Below, piece by piece: positions 8,877 to 16,761 of a stretch of 34,703 nt of DNA; positions within the stretch are counted from its first letter, which is position 1; every line of letters starts with the position of its first letter. Origin of the DNA: Caryophanales bacterium UBA4855. GTDB taxonomy: Bacteria; Bacillota_I; Bacilli_A; RFN20; CAG-826. A program made the position numbers and the translations under genes. The notes under the pieces are model-generated. The model was given only the letters and a program-made list of their open reading frames with translations, was not told the origin of the DNA and did no database searches. Location: contig DHEH01000006.1 of NCBI GenBank assembly GCA_002399785.1, forward strand, positions 1,369 to 36,071, given 5' to 3'.

Positions 8877-10274
8877 CTACTCTACAATTGAGAATTCTTG
8901 AATAGCGTTCTCATCAACTTTTTCGCTATCTTTATTTAAGCTATATTTTTTAACTAAGAATTTTTTTGCAACTTCTTCAAATAATGCAATAGATAAAACA
9001 TCCTCGTCACATTTTGCTAAATCCTTATATTTTTCTTTGTAGCTTTCAAATTCTGGTTTAAGTAAATCAGCAGGTCTACAAGTAATAACCTCATCATCAC
9101 CAATTATCTTGTGTTGAACCTCAGGATCGATCTTTGCAGGTGCTTTTCCATAATTTCCATGAAGATAATCTTTAATTTCTTGAGGAACCATTTTATATCT
9201 TTCACCAGTTATAACATTAAGAACGGCTTGAGTTCCGACCATTTGTGATAACGGAGTGACAAGAGGAGGATAACCTAAATCTTTTCTTACCTTTGGAACT
9301 TCTTTTAAAACTTCATCATATTTGTCCATTGCATTTTGTTTTTTAAGTTGTGCCATAAGGTTAGAAAGCATTCCGCCTGGAACTTGATATTTTAAAATGT
9401 TAGCATTAACACTCAAAACTTTAGGATTTAATAAGCCATTAGCAAGATATTTATCTTTAACTTTACTCAATGTAGATGATGCTAAATCAAGCATTTCATC
9501 ATTGAGCCCTAAATCATATTGAGTATTTTTATATGCATAATTAAAAGCTTGTGTTGAAGGTTGAGCAGTACCATTACTGATTGGTGAACAAGCAGTATCG
9601 ATGATATCAACTCCAGCTTCAATCGCTTTTTCATATGTTAATTCAGCAATTCCGCCAGTACAATGCCCATGTAATTCAAGTGGTATTTTAACAGCTTTCT
9701 TTAATTCTGAAAATAATTTGTAAGCATCATTTGGAAGTAAAACTCCAGCCATATCTTTAATACAAATAGAGTCAACACCCATTTTTTCAACTTTTTTCGC
9801 CAGTTTAACATAGTATTCAACTGTATGAACTGGACTCGTGGTATAACTTAAAGCAATTTGACAAATTCCACCATATTTCTTGGTTGATTTAACCGCTTGC
9901 TCTAAATTTCTAACATCATTCAATGCATCAAAGACACGAATGATATCAATTCCGTTCTCAATAGATTTTTTTACAAACATATCGACAACATCATCAGCAT
10001 AATGATGATAACCCAAAATATTTTGTCCTCTAAAAAGCATTTGAAGTTTTGTATTTTTACATACAGCACGGCATTGTCTAAGTCTTTCCCGTGGATCTTC
10101 ATCAAGGAATCTTAAACATGCATCAAATGTGGCACCACCCCATATTTCAATGGCGTAGAATCCAGCATTGTCCAAATACTTAAGAGCACTAAGAATTTCT
10201 GGTGTAGTCATACGTGTAGCAAACAATGATTGATGGCCATCACGTAAACTTGTTTCAACGACTTTTACTCCCAT
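8877..10274 (-). CDS. oadA: Oxaloacetate decarboxylase alpha subunit (carboxyltransferase)
   Basis: Transfers the carboxyl group of oxaloacetate to biotin, giving pyruvate. The 465 residues contain the pyruvate-carboxylase-type carboxyltransferase barrel: ETSLRDGHQSLFATRM at the N-terminus with the metal-binding Asp, CIKDMAGVL with the catalytic Lys (to be carbamylated), and LELHGHCTGG with two metal-ligand His. A conserved carboxylase domain follows (about 290-440). It ends before any biotinyl domain, consistent with the separate carrier gene. GGGAG precedes the ATG. It ends in TAG. It is first in the six-gene operon and follows an unusually long, structured leader. Confidence 0.96.
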   Translation of the reverse strand: MGVKVVETSLRDGHQSLFATRMTTPEILSALKYLDNAGFYAIEIWGGATFDACLRFLDEDPRERLRQCRAVCKNTKLQMLFRGQNILGYHHYADDVVDMFVKKSIENGIDIIRVFDALNDVRNLEQAVKSTKKYGGICQIALSYTTSPVHTVEYYVKLAKKVEKMGVDSICIKDMAGVLLPNDAYKLFSELKKAVKIPLELHGHCTGGIAELTYEKAIEAGVDIIDTACSPISNGTAQPSTQAFNYAYKNTQYDLGLNDEMLDLASSTLSKVKDKYLANGLLNPKVLSVNANILKYQVPGGMLSNLMAQLKKQNAMDKYDEVLKEVPKVRKDLGYPPLVTPLSQMVGTQAVLNVITGERYKMVPQEIKDYLHGNYGKAPAKIDPEVQHKIIGDDEVITCRPADLLKPEFESYKEKYKDLAKCDEDVLSIALFEEVAKKFLVKKYSLNKDSEKVDENAIQEFSIVE

Positions 10275-10459
10275 AATTTTTACTCCCTTTTAAATCAAGA
10301 TTGAAGAAACCTAAACGAATAAAATTAAAATAAACAAATTAGACTATGAGTTTTCGTTTGTTTATAAATTTTAGGATCTAGTTTTACCTTCTTTCAATTA
10401 TGATTTGTTAATGGTTTCTTTAACTTTGAAAAGTTATCGAAATCAAGTTTATTGTATCA
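10275..10459 (-). promoter_or_regulatory. oadA promoter and ~170-nt structured leader
   Basis: An extended -10 (TGA then TACAAT, 10451-10459 on the minus strand) predicts a start near 10444 and a leader of about 170 nt. The leader holds a small hairpin at 10421-10436 (TAACTTT/AAAGTTA). It also holds a larger stem at 10310-10375 in which TTTGTTTAT (10357-10365) pairs with ATAAACAAA (10330-10338). An outer CCTAAAATT/AATTTTAGG pairing extends it, interrupted by bulges. No known riboswitch consensus was recognised. The -35 element is weak. No gene is visible in this stretch. Confidence 0.5.
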
Positions 10460-10512
10460 TAAAGCATATGTAGATTTATAGTAAATAACTCTTTAAAATT
10501 GGTTTTTTTCTC

Positions 10513-10544
10513 TAAAAAAAATAGTCAACACAAATTGACTATTA
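10513..10544 (-). terminator. Terminator after the PhoU-like segment
   Basis: AATAGTCAA (10520-10528) and TTGACTATT (10535-10543) form a 9-bp stem with a 6-nt loop, followed on the minus strand by seven T. Confidence 0.88.
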
Positions 10545-10560
10545 ATTAAGGAAAAAATAC

Positions 10561-11070
10561 CTAATACCTATCTTTCATTTTTGCAAATTTTTCTTGCTCG
10601 TTATTATCCAGATTAGGCAATTTATCATTAGCAAATAATTTACAAATATTTGAACAATGAGAAAATACCCTAGTATAAGCACCAATTAAATCAGCATAAA
10701 CTAAATCTATAAATTTTGGATTTCCAGCTTGTAATTCTAAAGAAGCATTCAAGTGATCAGTAACTAACCCTTCTAGTTGAGCAATGATAGTTCTTCTTAT
10801 TTTTATTATTTCAAGCGCTTCATTAATGTTCCCAGTTACATAAACATCTTTTGTTTTCTTGACGATAGTAACGGCTTTAATATTAATTTCGTTGATTAAA
10901 TCCAAATTTTTCTCATCTAAAGGTTGTTTCTTCTCAACCATAGTTTCGAAATAACCAATTAAACTTTCACCATAATCGCCGATACGTTCGACATCTTTAC
11001 CAGCTCTAAGCATTTCAGAATAAGTTTTAAATTCAACTTCATTTAATAATCCTTTATCAGCACTTAACAA
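10561..11070 (-). CDS. PhoU-like C-terminal segment of the Na/Pi cotransporter, detached by an in-frame TGA
   Basis: A helical PhoU-like domain (about 169 residues; KDVERIGDYGESL is the PhoU signature) that normally forms the cytosolic tail of NptA-type phosphate transporters. It is in exactly the same frame as the upstream nptA ORF. Only one TGA (11086-11088) and the five codons CAA TTA AAT GCG TTT separate them, and joining them gives a 576-residue protein of normal family length. The only start near the 5' end of this part is TTG at 11070, without a Shine-Dalgarno, so independent translation is doubtful. It ends in TAG, followed by a good terminator. It is a remnant of a nonsense mutation, a read-through product, or a recoded TGA. 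Confidence 0.75.
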   Translation of the reverse strand: MLSADKGLLNEVEFKTYSEMLRAGKDVERIGDYGESLIGYFETMVEKKQPLDEKNLDLINEINIKAVTIVKKTKDVYVTGNINEALEIIKIRRTIIAQLEGLVTDHLNASLELQAGNPKFIDLVYADLIGAYTRVFSHCSNICKLFANDKLPNLDNNEQEKFAKMKDRY

Positions 11071-11085
11071 AAACGCATTTAATTG

Positions 11086-12291
11086 TCAATCAATTTTATC
11101 GATAGAATCTTCAAGTTCATGACAATATTGAGCATCTTCTTCAACAGGTTTATTGATGTAGTTTTCAATCGTTTTAAACTGGAGAATAACTAGACCAAAT
11201 TCTTGAACTAATTGTTCATTAGCTAAATAAAGACCAGTAGAAGGAAACTCCCTCATAACTCTATTATCAAGTTCTTTAATTTCAATTGGTTTCTTTTCAT
11301 TACCTTTATCAGGAATAATCTTGGTCATTAATTTACAAAGTGGATTGATAAATGGAAAAACAAGCACAGTCATGGCTACATTAAATACTAAATGAAATAA
11401 AGCGATTGTTACCATTGGATCAAAATAAAAGGTGTTGGTAGAAGAATTGACAAAATTATTAATGTCACCAGTCCAAAACTCAAAAGCATAATTTAATCCC
11501 ATAAAGATTAAAGCTCCAGTAACATTAAAAAATACATGAAACAAAGCTAATCTTTTACTTTCTTTACTACCGCCAATTGCAGAAATTAAAGCTGTGGTAG
11601 TTGTTCCAACATTAGCTCCTAAAATGACCGGAATTACACCAAATAAACTTATTGCTCCAGGAGCGGCAGCATATAAACCTTGCATAATACCAATAACGGC
11701 GGCACTTGATTGAATAACGGCAGATGTTGCTGTGCCGACTAATAAACCAAGCCAAGGCATACTATCTAAACCTTTAAATAGTTCCATAAAAGCAGGTTCG
11801 TTTGCTAAATAACTTAAATTACTCATAAGCATTAATCCAAAAAAAATACATCCTATTGAAAACAATAAATCTCCAATATTTCTAAATTTTCTTCTTGTTG
11901 TTAAAAGTAAAATAAAAGCGCCAATAAATAATAATAAGGATAGGTAACTACTAAAAGGAATAGCAATAATAAAGGAAGTTATAGTTGTACCAATATTTGC
12001 TCCAATAATAATTGCAACCGCTTGGACTAAAGTCATTAAACCAGCTCTAACTAAACCAATAGTTAAAGCAGTTGTAGCACTACTTGATTGAATAACAGCT
12101 GTAAAGCCACATCCAACAAATAAACCTAAAAATTTATTGTTAGTACATTTTGTAATTATTTTCTTTAATTTATCGCCCGCAATTCTCTTTATTGAGGTCG
12201 ACATGAACGAGATACCAAAAAGGAATAGACCTAATCCGCCAATAATAATTGCCCAATAAGAGAAATCTAAATTAGTGTTCGTTAATATCAT
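11086..12291 (-). CDS. Na+/phosphate cotransporter, NptA family, membrane part
   Basis: A sodium-dependent phosphate importer or exporter of the PNaS family. The 401-residue product has two inverted repeats, each with the QSS motif: FTAVIQSSSATTALTIGLVRAG near residue 60 and ATSAVIQSSAAVIGIMQGL in the second half. IIGANIGTTITS and ILGANVGTTTTAL follow the respective repeats. About nine helices are followed by the start of the PhoU-like tail, which stops at TGA after DSIDKID. The minus strand has TATAAT (12299-12304) 7 nt before the ATG and hardly any leader, so the mRNA is predicted leaderless. A 10-bp inverted repeat lies farther upstream (12326-12365). Confidence 0.9.
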   Translation of the reverse strand: MILTNTNLDFSYWAIIIGGLGLFLFGISFMSTSIKRIAGDKLKKIITKCTNNKFLGLFVGCGFTAVIQSSSATTALTIGLVRAGLMTLVQAVAIIIGANIGTTITSFIIAIPFSSYLSLLLFIGAFILLLTTRRKFRNIGDLLFSIGCIFFGLMLMSNLSYLANEPAFMELFKGLDSMPWLGLLVGTATSAVIQSSAAVIGIMQGLYAAAPGAISLFGVIPVILGANVGTTTTALISAIGGSKESKRLALFHVFFNVTGALIFMGLNYAFEFWTGDINNFVNSSTNTFYFDPMVTIALFHLVFNVAMTVLVFPFINPLCKLMTKIIPDKGNEKKPIEIKELDNRVMREFPSTGLYLANEQLVQEFGLVILQFKTIENYINKPVEEDAQYCHELEDSIDKID

Positions 12292-12325
12292 CTTCTAAAT
12301 TATATGACTAGAAACCACATTTAAA

Positions 12326-12365
12326 AAGACAAAATAACCGAATAAACAAAACTTAATTTTGTCTT
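12326..12365. repeat. 10-bp inverted repeat upstream of nptA
   Basis: AAGACAAAAT (12326-12335) and ATTTTGTCTT (12356-12365), perfect, 20-nt loop. On the minus strand the second arm is followed by TTT. It lies between the end of the activase gene and the nptA -10, so it could be a weak terminator of the former or an operator of the latter. The same core (AGACAAAATAAC) recurs in inverted orientation at the end of the activase gene (about 12425-12436). Confidence 0.45.
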
Positions 12366-12424
12366 AATAGCAATAAATAATTATAAGTAATTAAAAAAGA
12401 AGGCACCTTTGCAAGGGATTTTAG

Positions 12425-13717
12425 TTATTTTGTCTCTTTTTTTGAGTCTTTTTCCAGGTTTTCTTTACCTATAGCTAGCATCAATTTAATTCTATTTTCT
12501 TGGTTAACTTTAGGAGCACCAGCATCATAATCAACCGCAACAATATTGGCTCCAGTTAATTCTACAACTCTTCTTATCATCCCTTTTCCAGCAATATGAT
12601 TTGGTAAACATCCGAAAGGTTGAGCACAAACAATGTTTTTATAACCATTATGAGCAAGTTCCATCATCTCAGCAGTTAATAACCATCCTTCGCCCATCTT
12701 ATCGCCATATCCAATTACGCCATTAACCAAACTTTTAAGTTCGTAATAAGGGGTTGGGGTTGAATATTGAGGATATTTTTTAATCGAATCAATCAATATA
12801 TTCTCAAGTTTTAAACAATAATTCATAAGTTTAGTACAAACAATCTTTTTAAAAATTGAACCACCATATAATTTGATATCTTCTAATCTATTATCAATTT
12901 TGAATAAAACAAAAGAAAGCAAACCACCTAAATAAACTTCGCAATCTTCGGATCTTAAAAATTCTTCAAGCCCATTATTTCCGAGTGCTGCATATTTAAC
13001 ATAAATTTCTCCAACAACACCAACTTTAACTTTTTTAATGCTTCTATCGCATGGAATTTTACTAAAATCAGATGAAATTAAATTAAGATTTTTAGATATA
13101 TCTTTAGTAGAGATACCTTTTCCGGAATTTATAATGTCGACAATTTTTTTAGTCCAAGAAAATAATAATTTTTCTGTTTCACCTTTATTAATTTCATATG
13201 GTTGAGTTTGATTATTTAAATACATTAATGAATCGCCATAAATAACGCCAGCTGCTAACCTTCTAATAATTTTTAAATCAACATGAAAACCAGGATTATG
13301 CTCAAGTCCGCTCATATTTATAGAAACAACTGGCACATAATCGAAGCCTGCTTTGACAAGTCCTTTTCTTAGTAAATGTATATAATTACTAGCTCTACAA
13401 CCGCCACCAGTTTGACTAATCATTAAAGCTACTTTATGAGTGTCGTATTTGCCACTTTGTAAAGCATAAATCATTTGACCTAAACTTAATATTGCAGGAT
13501 AACAAGTATCGTTATGAATATATTTAAGTCCGGTTTGAGCAATTTCAGGCCCTGTAGTTTTAAGTAATTCAGCGTGATATCCACATGAATTAAAGCAAGG
13601 TTGCAAAATTCTAAAATGCGTTTCCATCATCATCGGAAACAAAATTGTGTATTCTTTTCGCATTTGTTTTGTAAAAAGAAGACGACCAGTTTTTTTATCA
13701 TATTTAAGCTTTGACAT
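12425..13717 (-). CDS. CoA-dehydratase-related protein, C-terminal part of a split giant activase
   Basis: A 430-residue protein similar to the C-terminal third of the ~1,400-residue 2-hydroxyacyl-CoA dehydratase activase family proteins (DUF2229-associated). The recognisable pieces are HNDTCYPAILSLGQMIYAL, ISQTGGGCRASNY and QPFGCLPNHIAGKGMIRRV, with conserved Cys in the CYP, GGGCR and FGCLP motifs as expected for iron-sulfur or CoA-substrate sites. It overlaps the 985-residue gene by 14 nt in another frame; 985 plus 430 equals the usual fused length. Whether it works as a separate subunit or is joined by frameshifting is unknown. Substrate cannot be told: no canonical dehydratase alpha/beta genes are in the window. 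Confidence 0.75.
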   Translation of the reverse strand: MSKLKYDKKTGRLLFTKQMRKEYTILFPMMMETHFRILQPCFNSCGYHAELLKTTGPEIAQTGLKYIHNDTCYPAILSLGQMIYALQSGKYDTHKVALMISQTGGGCRASNYIHLLRKGLVKAGFDYVPVVSINMSGLEHNPGFHVDLKIIRRLAAGVIYGDSLMYLNNQTQPYEINKGETEKLLFSWTKKIVDIINSGKGISTKDISKNLNLISSDFSKIPCDRSIKKVKVGVVGEIYVKYAALGNNGLEEFLRSEDCEVYLGGLLSFVLFKIDNRLEDIKLYGGSIFKKIVCTKLMNYCLKLENILIDSIKKYPQYSTPTPYYELKSLVNGVIGYGDKMGEGWLLTAEMMELAHNGYKNIVCAQPFGCLPNHIAGKGMIRRVVELTGANIVAVDYDAGAPKVNQENRIKLMLAIGKENLEKDSKKETK

Positions 13718-16661
13718 TTAATTTTTCCTTCTTTTCTTGTTCTTCAAGTGCAGCTAAAAGCGATCTTATTCTAATTTTAACTGCTCCGAGGTTAGTTATT
13801 TCATCAATTTTGATTAATGTATAAATCTTTTTCTTTTTTTCAAGAATATCTCTAACTTCATCGGTAGTTATTGCATCAACTCCACAACCAAAAGAAACCA
13901 ATTGTACTAAATTCATATCTTTTGTATCTCTAACATAATATGCAGATGCATATAATCGAGCATGATATGTCCATTGATTCAAAACATGAACAACTTCTTT
14001 TTGTTTAACCTTAGCAGCGATTACATCATTAGTAACTATTGCTACATTAAAAGTAGAAATCATTCTATCAATGCCATGATTAACTTCTGGATCGATATGA
14101 TATGGACGGCCAGCTAAAACAATAATTCTCTTGCCTTCTAAGCGAGCTTTTGTAATTATTTCATCGCCCTTCATTCTTATTTTTGCCATATAATTTTCGT
14201 AAGCTTTATAAGCGTTTTTCACGGCCAATGTGACTTCTTTTTGGGTAATACCAGTGTAATACTTGTCTAAAATTACTTTAAATTTCTTAGCAAAATATTG
14301 CTTTTTATCAATACCAACATAGTCCTTCATAAAGACAATATTTTTCTTTTTGAGTTCTTTCATATTAGCATCAATAACTTCTGGGTAATACGCAACAACT
14401 GGGCAATTATAATGGTTACTACCTTTCTTTTCGTTAATATTGTATGACATACATGGGTAAAAAATATGATCGACACCTTGATCTATTAAATATTTAATAT
14501 GACCATGTAAAAGTTTAGCTGGAAAACAAACAGTATCGCTAGGAATTGTTGCTTGACCACTTAAATACAATTTTCTTGTTGAAAATGGCGAAATTACCGT
14601 TTCAAAACCTAAATCAGTAAATAAAGTGTTCCAAAAAGGAAGCAATTCATACATATTCAAACCTAAAGGAATTCCAATCTTTCCCCTAGTTCCGGGTTTT
14701 CCACGATAACTAGAAATCAATGTTTGTTCATATTCCATCAAATTTAATTCATTATTACTTGTCTTTTTAGTAATTGGTCTTTCGCATCTATTGCCACTAA
14801 TAAAGGAACGATTGCCATTAAATCTATTGATTGTTAAACGGCAATTATTTTGACATAACTTACATGAAGAAACAGTAATAGTATGTTCAAACTTTATTAA
14901 ATCTTCTTTGGATAATAAAGATGATTTTTCGTTAATGCACATAGTCTTTGCGTATAAAGCAGCTCCGTAAGCACCCATCAATCCAGCGATATTTGGTCTT
15001 ACAACATTAGTTCCCATTTCAATTTCGAAAGCCCTTAAAACAGCATCATTAAGAAATGTTCCACCTTGAACAACTATTTTTTTACCTAACTCTTTTGGAG
15101 AATTAGCTCTAATTACTTTATATAAAGCATTTTTAACAACCGACAAAGACAATCCAGCAGCAATATCTTCGATGGTGGCACCATCTTTTTGCGCTTGTTT
15201 AACAGCACTATTCATAAAAACTGTGCATCTTGAACCTAAATTAACAGGTTTTTTAGCAAACAAAGCCAACTTAGAAAAATCTTCGATCGAATAACCTAAA
15301 GCACTAGCAAAAGTTTGCAAAAAAGAACCACATCCACTACTACAAGCTTCATTTAAAAATATATTTTCAATTGCACCATTTCTAATTTTAAAACATTTAA
15401 TATCTTGACCACCAATATCAATGACAAATTCGACATCAGGCATAAATTTTTTAGCAGCAATAAAGTGGGCAATTGTTTCAACAATTCCGAAATCGACCAT
15501 AAAAGCATTTCTAATAATATCTTCACCATAACCGGTTACTGCTCCACTTTTAATTTTAATATCAGGTTTTAAAGTATAAATTTCTTCCAAAACCTTTTTA
15601 ATTAATGGGACAGGGTTTCCAGCATTGGTCATATATCTTGAGAATCTAATATTTTCTTGATCGTCCAAAAGAACAACTTTAACAGTTGTGCTTCCAGCAT
15701 CGATTCCTAAATAAAATTCTCCGTTATAGTCATTGAAAGGAATGGTTTTAACAAACTCTTTTTCATGTCTTTCTTTAAAATCATCATATTCTTGTTGGCT
15801 AGCAAAAAGTGGCTCACGATAATCAAAATTGCTATTATTGGTGTAATTCTTAACTTTATTTAATAATTCATTTAGTGAAACTTTTTTATCAGTACAATAA
15901 GCGGCACCCATTGCAACATAATAGAGAGAATTATTTGGACAAATACCTTTGACCTTTAAAGTATCATCAAAAGCATTTCTTAATTCACTAATGAATGTTA
16001 AAGGCCCGCCTAAATACAAAATATTTCCAAAAATTTCTCTACCTTGAGCTAAACCAGCGACAGTTTGGTTTGCAACTGCATAAAATATCGATGCACTTAC
16101 ATCGTTCTTTCTGGCTCCTTGATTCAATAAAGGTTGAATATCACTCTTTGCAAAAACACCACAACGACTAGCGATAGTGTAAATTTTATCTTTATCTTTA
16201 GCTAAATTGTTCATATCAGCAATTGAAACATTTAATAAACTAGCCATTTGATCGATAAAAGCGCCGGTTCCTCCAGCGCATGTTCCGTTCATTCTTACTT
16301 CGACGCCGTCAGTTAAAAAAAGAATTTTTGCATCTTCTCCACCTAACTCGATAATGCAATTAGTTCCCGGATTAAGTTTATTAGCACAAACTCTTGTAGC
16401 ATAAACCTCTTGTATAAATGGAAAATTACAAGCTTCTGCAATACCCATACCAGCAGAACCAGATAAAGCTAAATAAACTTCATCTTGATCTTTAAAAATT
16501 TTTTCTTTAATTATATGAAGGACTTCATCAATTTTTTCACTAATTTTTGAAAAATGTCTTTCATATAAGGAGAATACAATACTTCCATCAACATCTAACA
16601 CAACACATTTTATAGTGGTTGAACCAATATCAAGCCCAACTCTTAATTCATTTTTATTCAT
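13704..16661 (-). CDS. Large 2-hydroxyacyl-CoA dehydratase activase (two BcrAD/BadFG ATPase domains)
   Basis: A 985-residue protein with two activase modules of the ASKHA fold followed by a DUF2229-type region. Module 1 (about 5-270) has VGLDIGSTTIKC, ELGGEDAKI, NGTCAGGTGAFID with Cys128 and SRCGVFAKSD with Cys167. Module 2 (about 315-580) has GIDAGSTTVKVVLL, DIGGQDIKCF, ACSSGCGSFLQ and SRCTVFMNSAV. The two Cys positions per module are those that hold the bridging [4Fe-4S] cluster in known activators, which drive one-electron reduction of dehydratases with ATP. A downstream Cys-rich stretch (CKLCQNNCRLTI) may bind another metal site. The -10 TAAAAT with TG extension sits 7 nt before the ATG without a Shine-Dalgarno, so it is predicted leaderless. 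Confidence 0.85.
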   Translation of the reverse strand: MNKNELRVGLDIGSTTIKCVVLDVDGSIVFSLYERHFSKISEKIDEVLHIIKEKIFKDQDEVYLALSGSAGMGIAEACNFPFIQEVYATRVCANKLNPGTNCIIELGGEDAKILFLTDGVEVRMNGTCAGGTGAFIDQMASLLNVSIADMNNLAKDKDKIYTIASRCGVFAKSDIQPLLNQGARKNDVSASIFYAVANQTVAGLAQGREIFGNILYLGGPLTFISELRNAFDDTLKVKGICPNNSLYYVAMGAAYCTDKKVSLNELLNKVKNYTNNSNFDYREPLFASQQEYDDFKERHEKEFVKTIPFNDYNGEFYLGIDAGSTTVKVVLLDDQENIRFSRYMTNAGNPVPLIKKVLEEIYTLKPDIKIKSGAVTGYGEDIIRNAFMVDFGIVETIAHFIAAKKFMPDVEFVIDIGGQDIKCFKIRNGAIENIFLNEACSSGCGSFLQTFASALGYSIEDFSKLALFAKKPVNLGSRCTVFMNSAVKQAQKDGATIEDIAAGLSLSVVKNALYKVIRANSPKELGKKIVVQGGTFLNDAVLRAFEIEMGTNVVRPNIAGLMGAYGAALYAKTMCINEKSSLLSKEDLIKFEHTITVSSCKLCQNNCRLTINRFNGNRSFISGNRCERPITKKTSNNELNLMEYEQTLISSYRGKPGTRGKIGIPLGLNMYELLPFWNTLFTDLGFETVISPFSTRKLYLSGQATIPSDTVCFPAKLLHGHIKYLIDQGVDHIFYPCMSYNINEKKGSNHYNCPVVAYYPEVIDANMKELKKKNIVFMKDYVGIDKKQYFAKKFKVILDKYYTGITQKEVTLAVKNAYKAYENYMAKIRMKGDEIITKARLEGKRIIVLAGRPYHIDPEVNHGIDRMISTFNVAIVTNDVIAAKVKQKEVVHVLNQWTYHARLYASAYYVRDTKDMNLVQLVSFGCGVDAITTDEVRDILEKKKKIYTLIKIDEITNLGAVKIRIRSLLAALEEQEKKEKLNVKA

Positions 16662-16668
16662 AAAAAGT

Positions 16669-16677
16669 ATTTTAACA
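16669..16677 (-). promoter_or_regulatory. Extended -10 of a leaderless promoter for the activase operon
   Basis: Minus-strand TGT-TAAAAT, then 7 nt (ACTTTTT), then the ATG at 16661. The predicted transcription start is at or next to the A of the start codon. The -35 is weak, as expected for extended -10 promoters. Confidence 0.6.
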
Positions 16678-16727
16678 TAATCAACATTAAGGAAAAGAAA
16701 AAGTATCTTAAAATTAACAAAAAAATA

Positions 16728-16756
16728 AGGCGAACCTTTCTAAGAAAAGTTCGCCT
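16728..16756 (-). terminator. clpB terminator
   Basis: The stem AGGCGAAC/GTTCGCCT, with further TTTC/GAAA pairing inside, is followed on the minus strand by TTATTTTTTT. Confidence 0.9.
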
Positions 16757-16761
16757 GTTTG

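Noticed and set aside
11086..11088. Selenocysteine at the nptA TGA
   Set aside because: No GC-rich bacterial SECIS-like hairpin follows the codon, and the position in PhoU-type tails is not a redox site.
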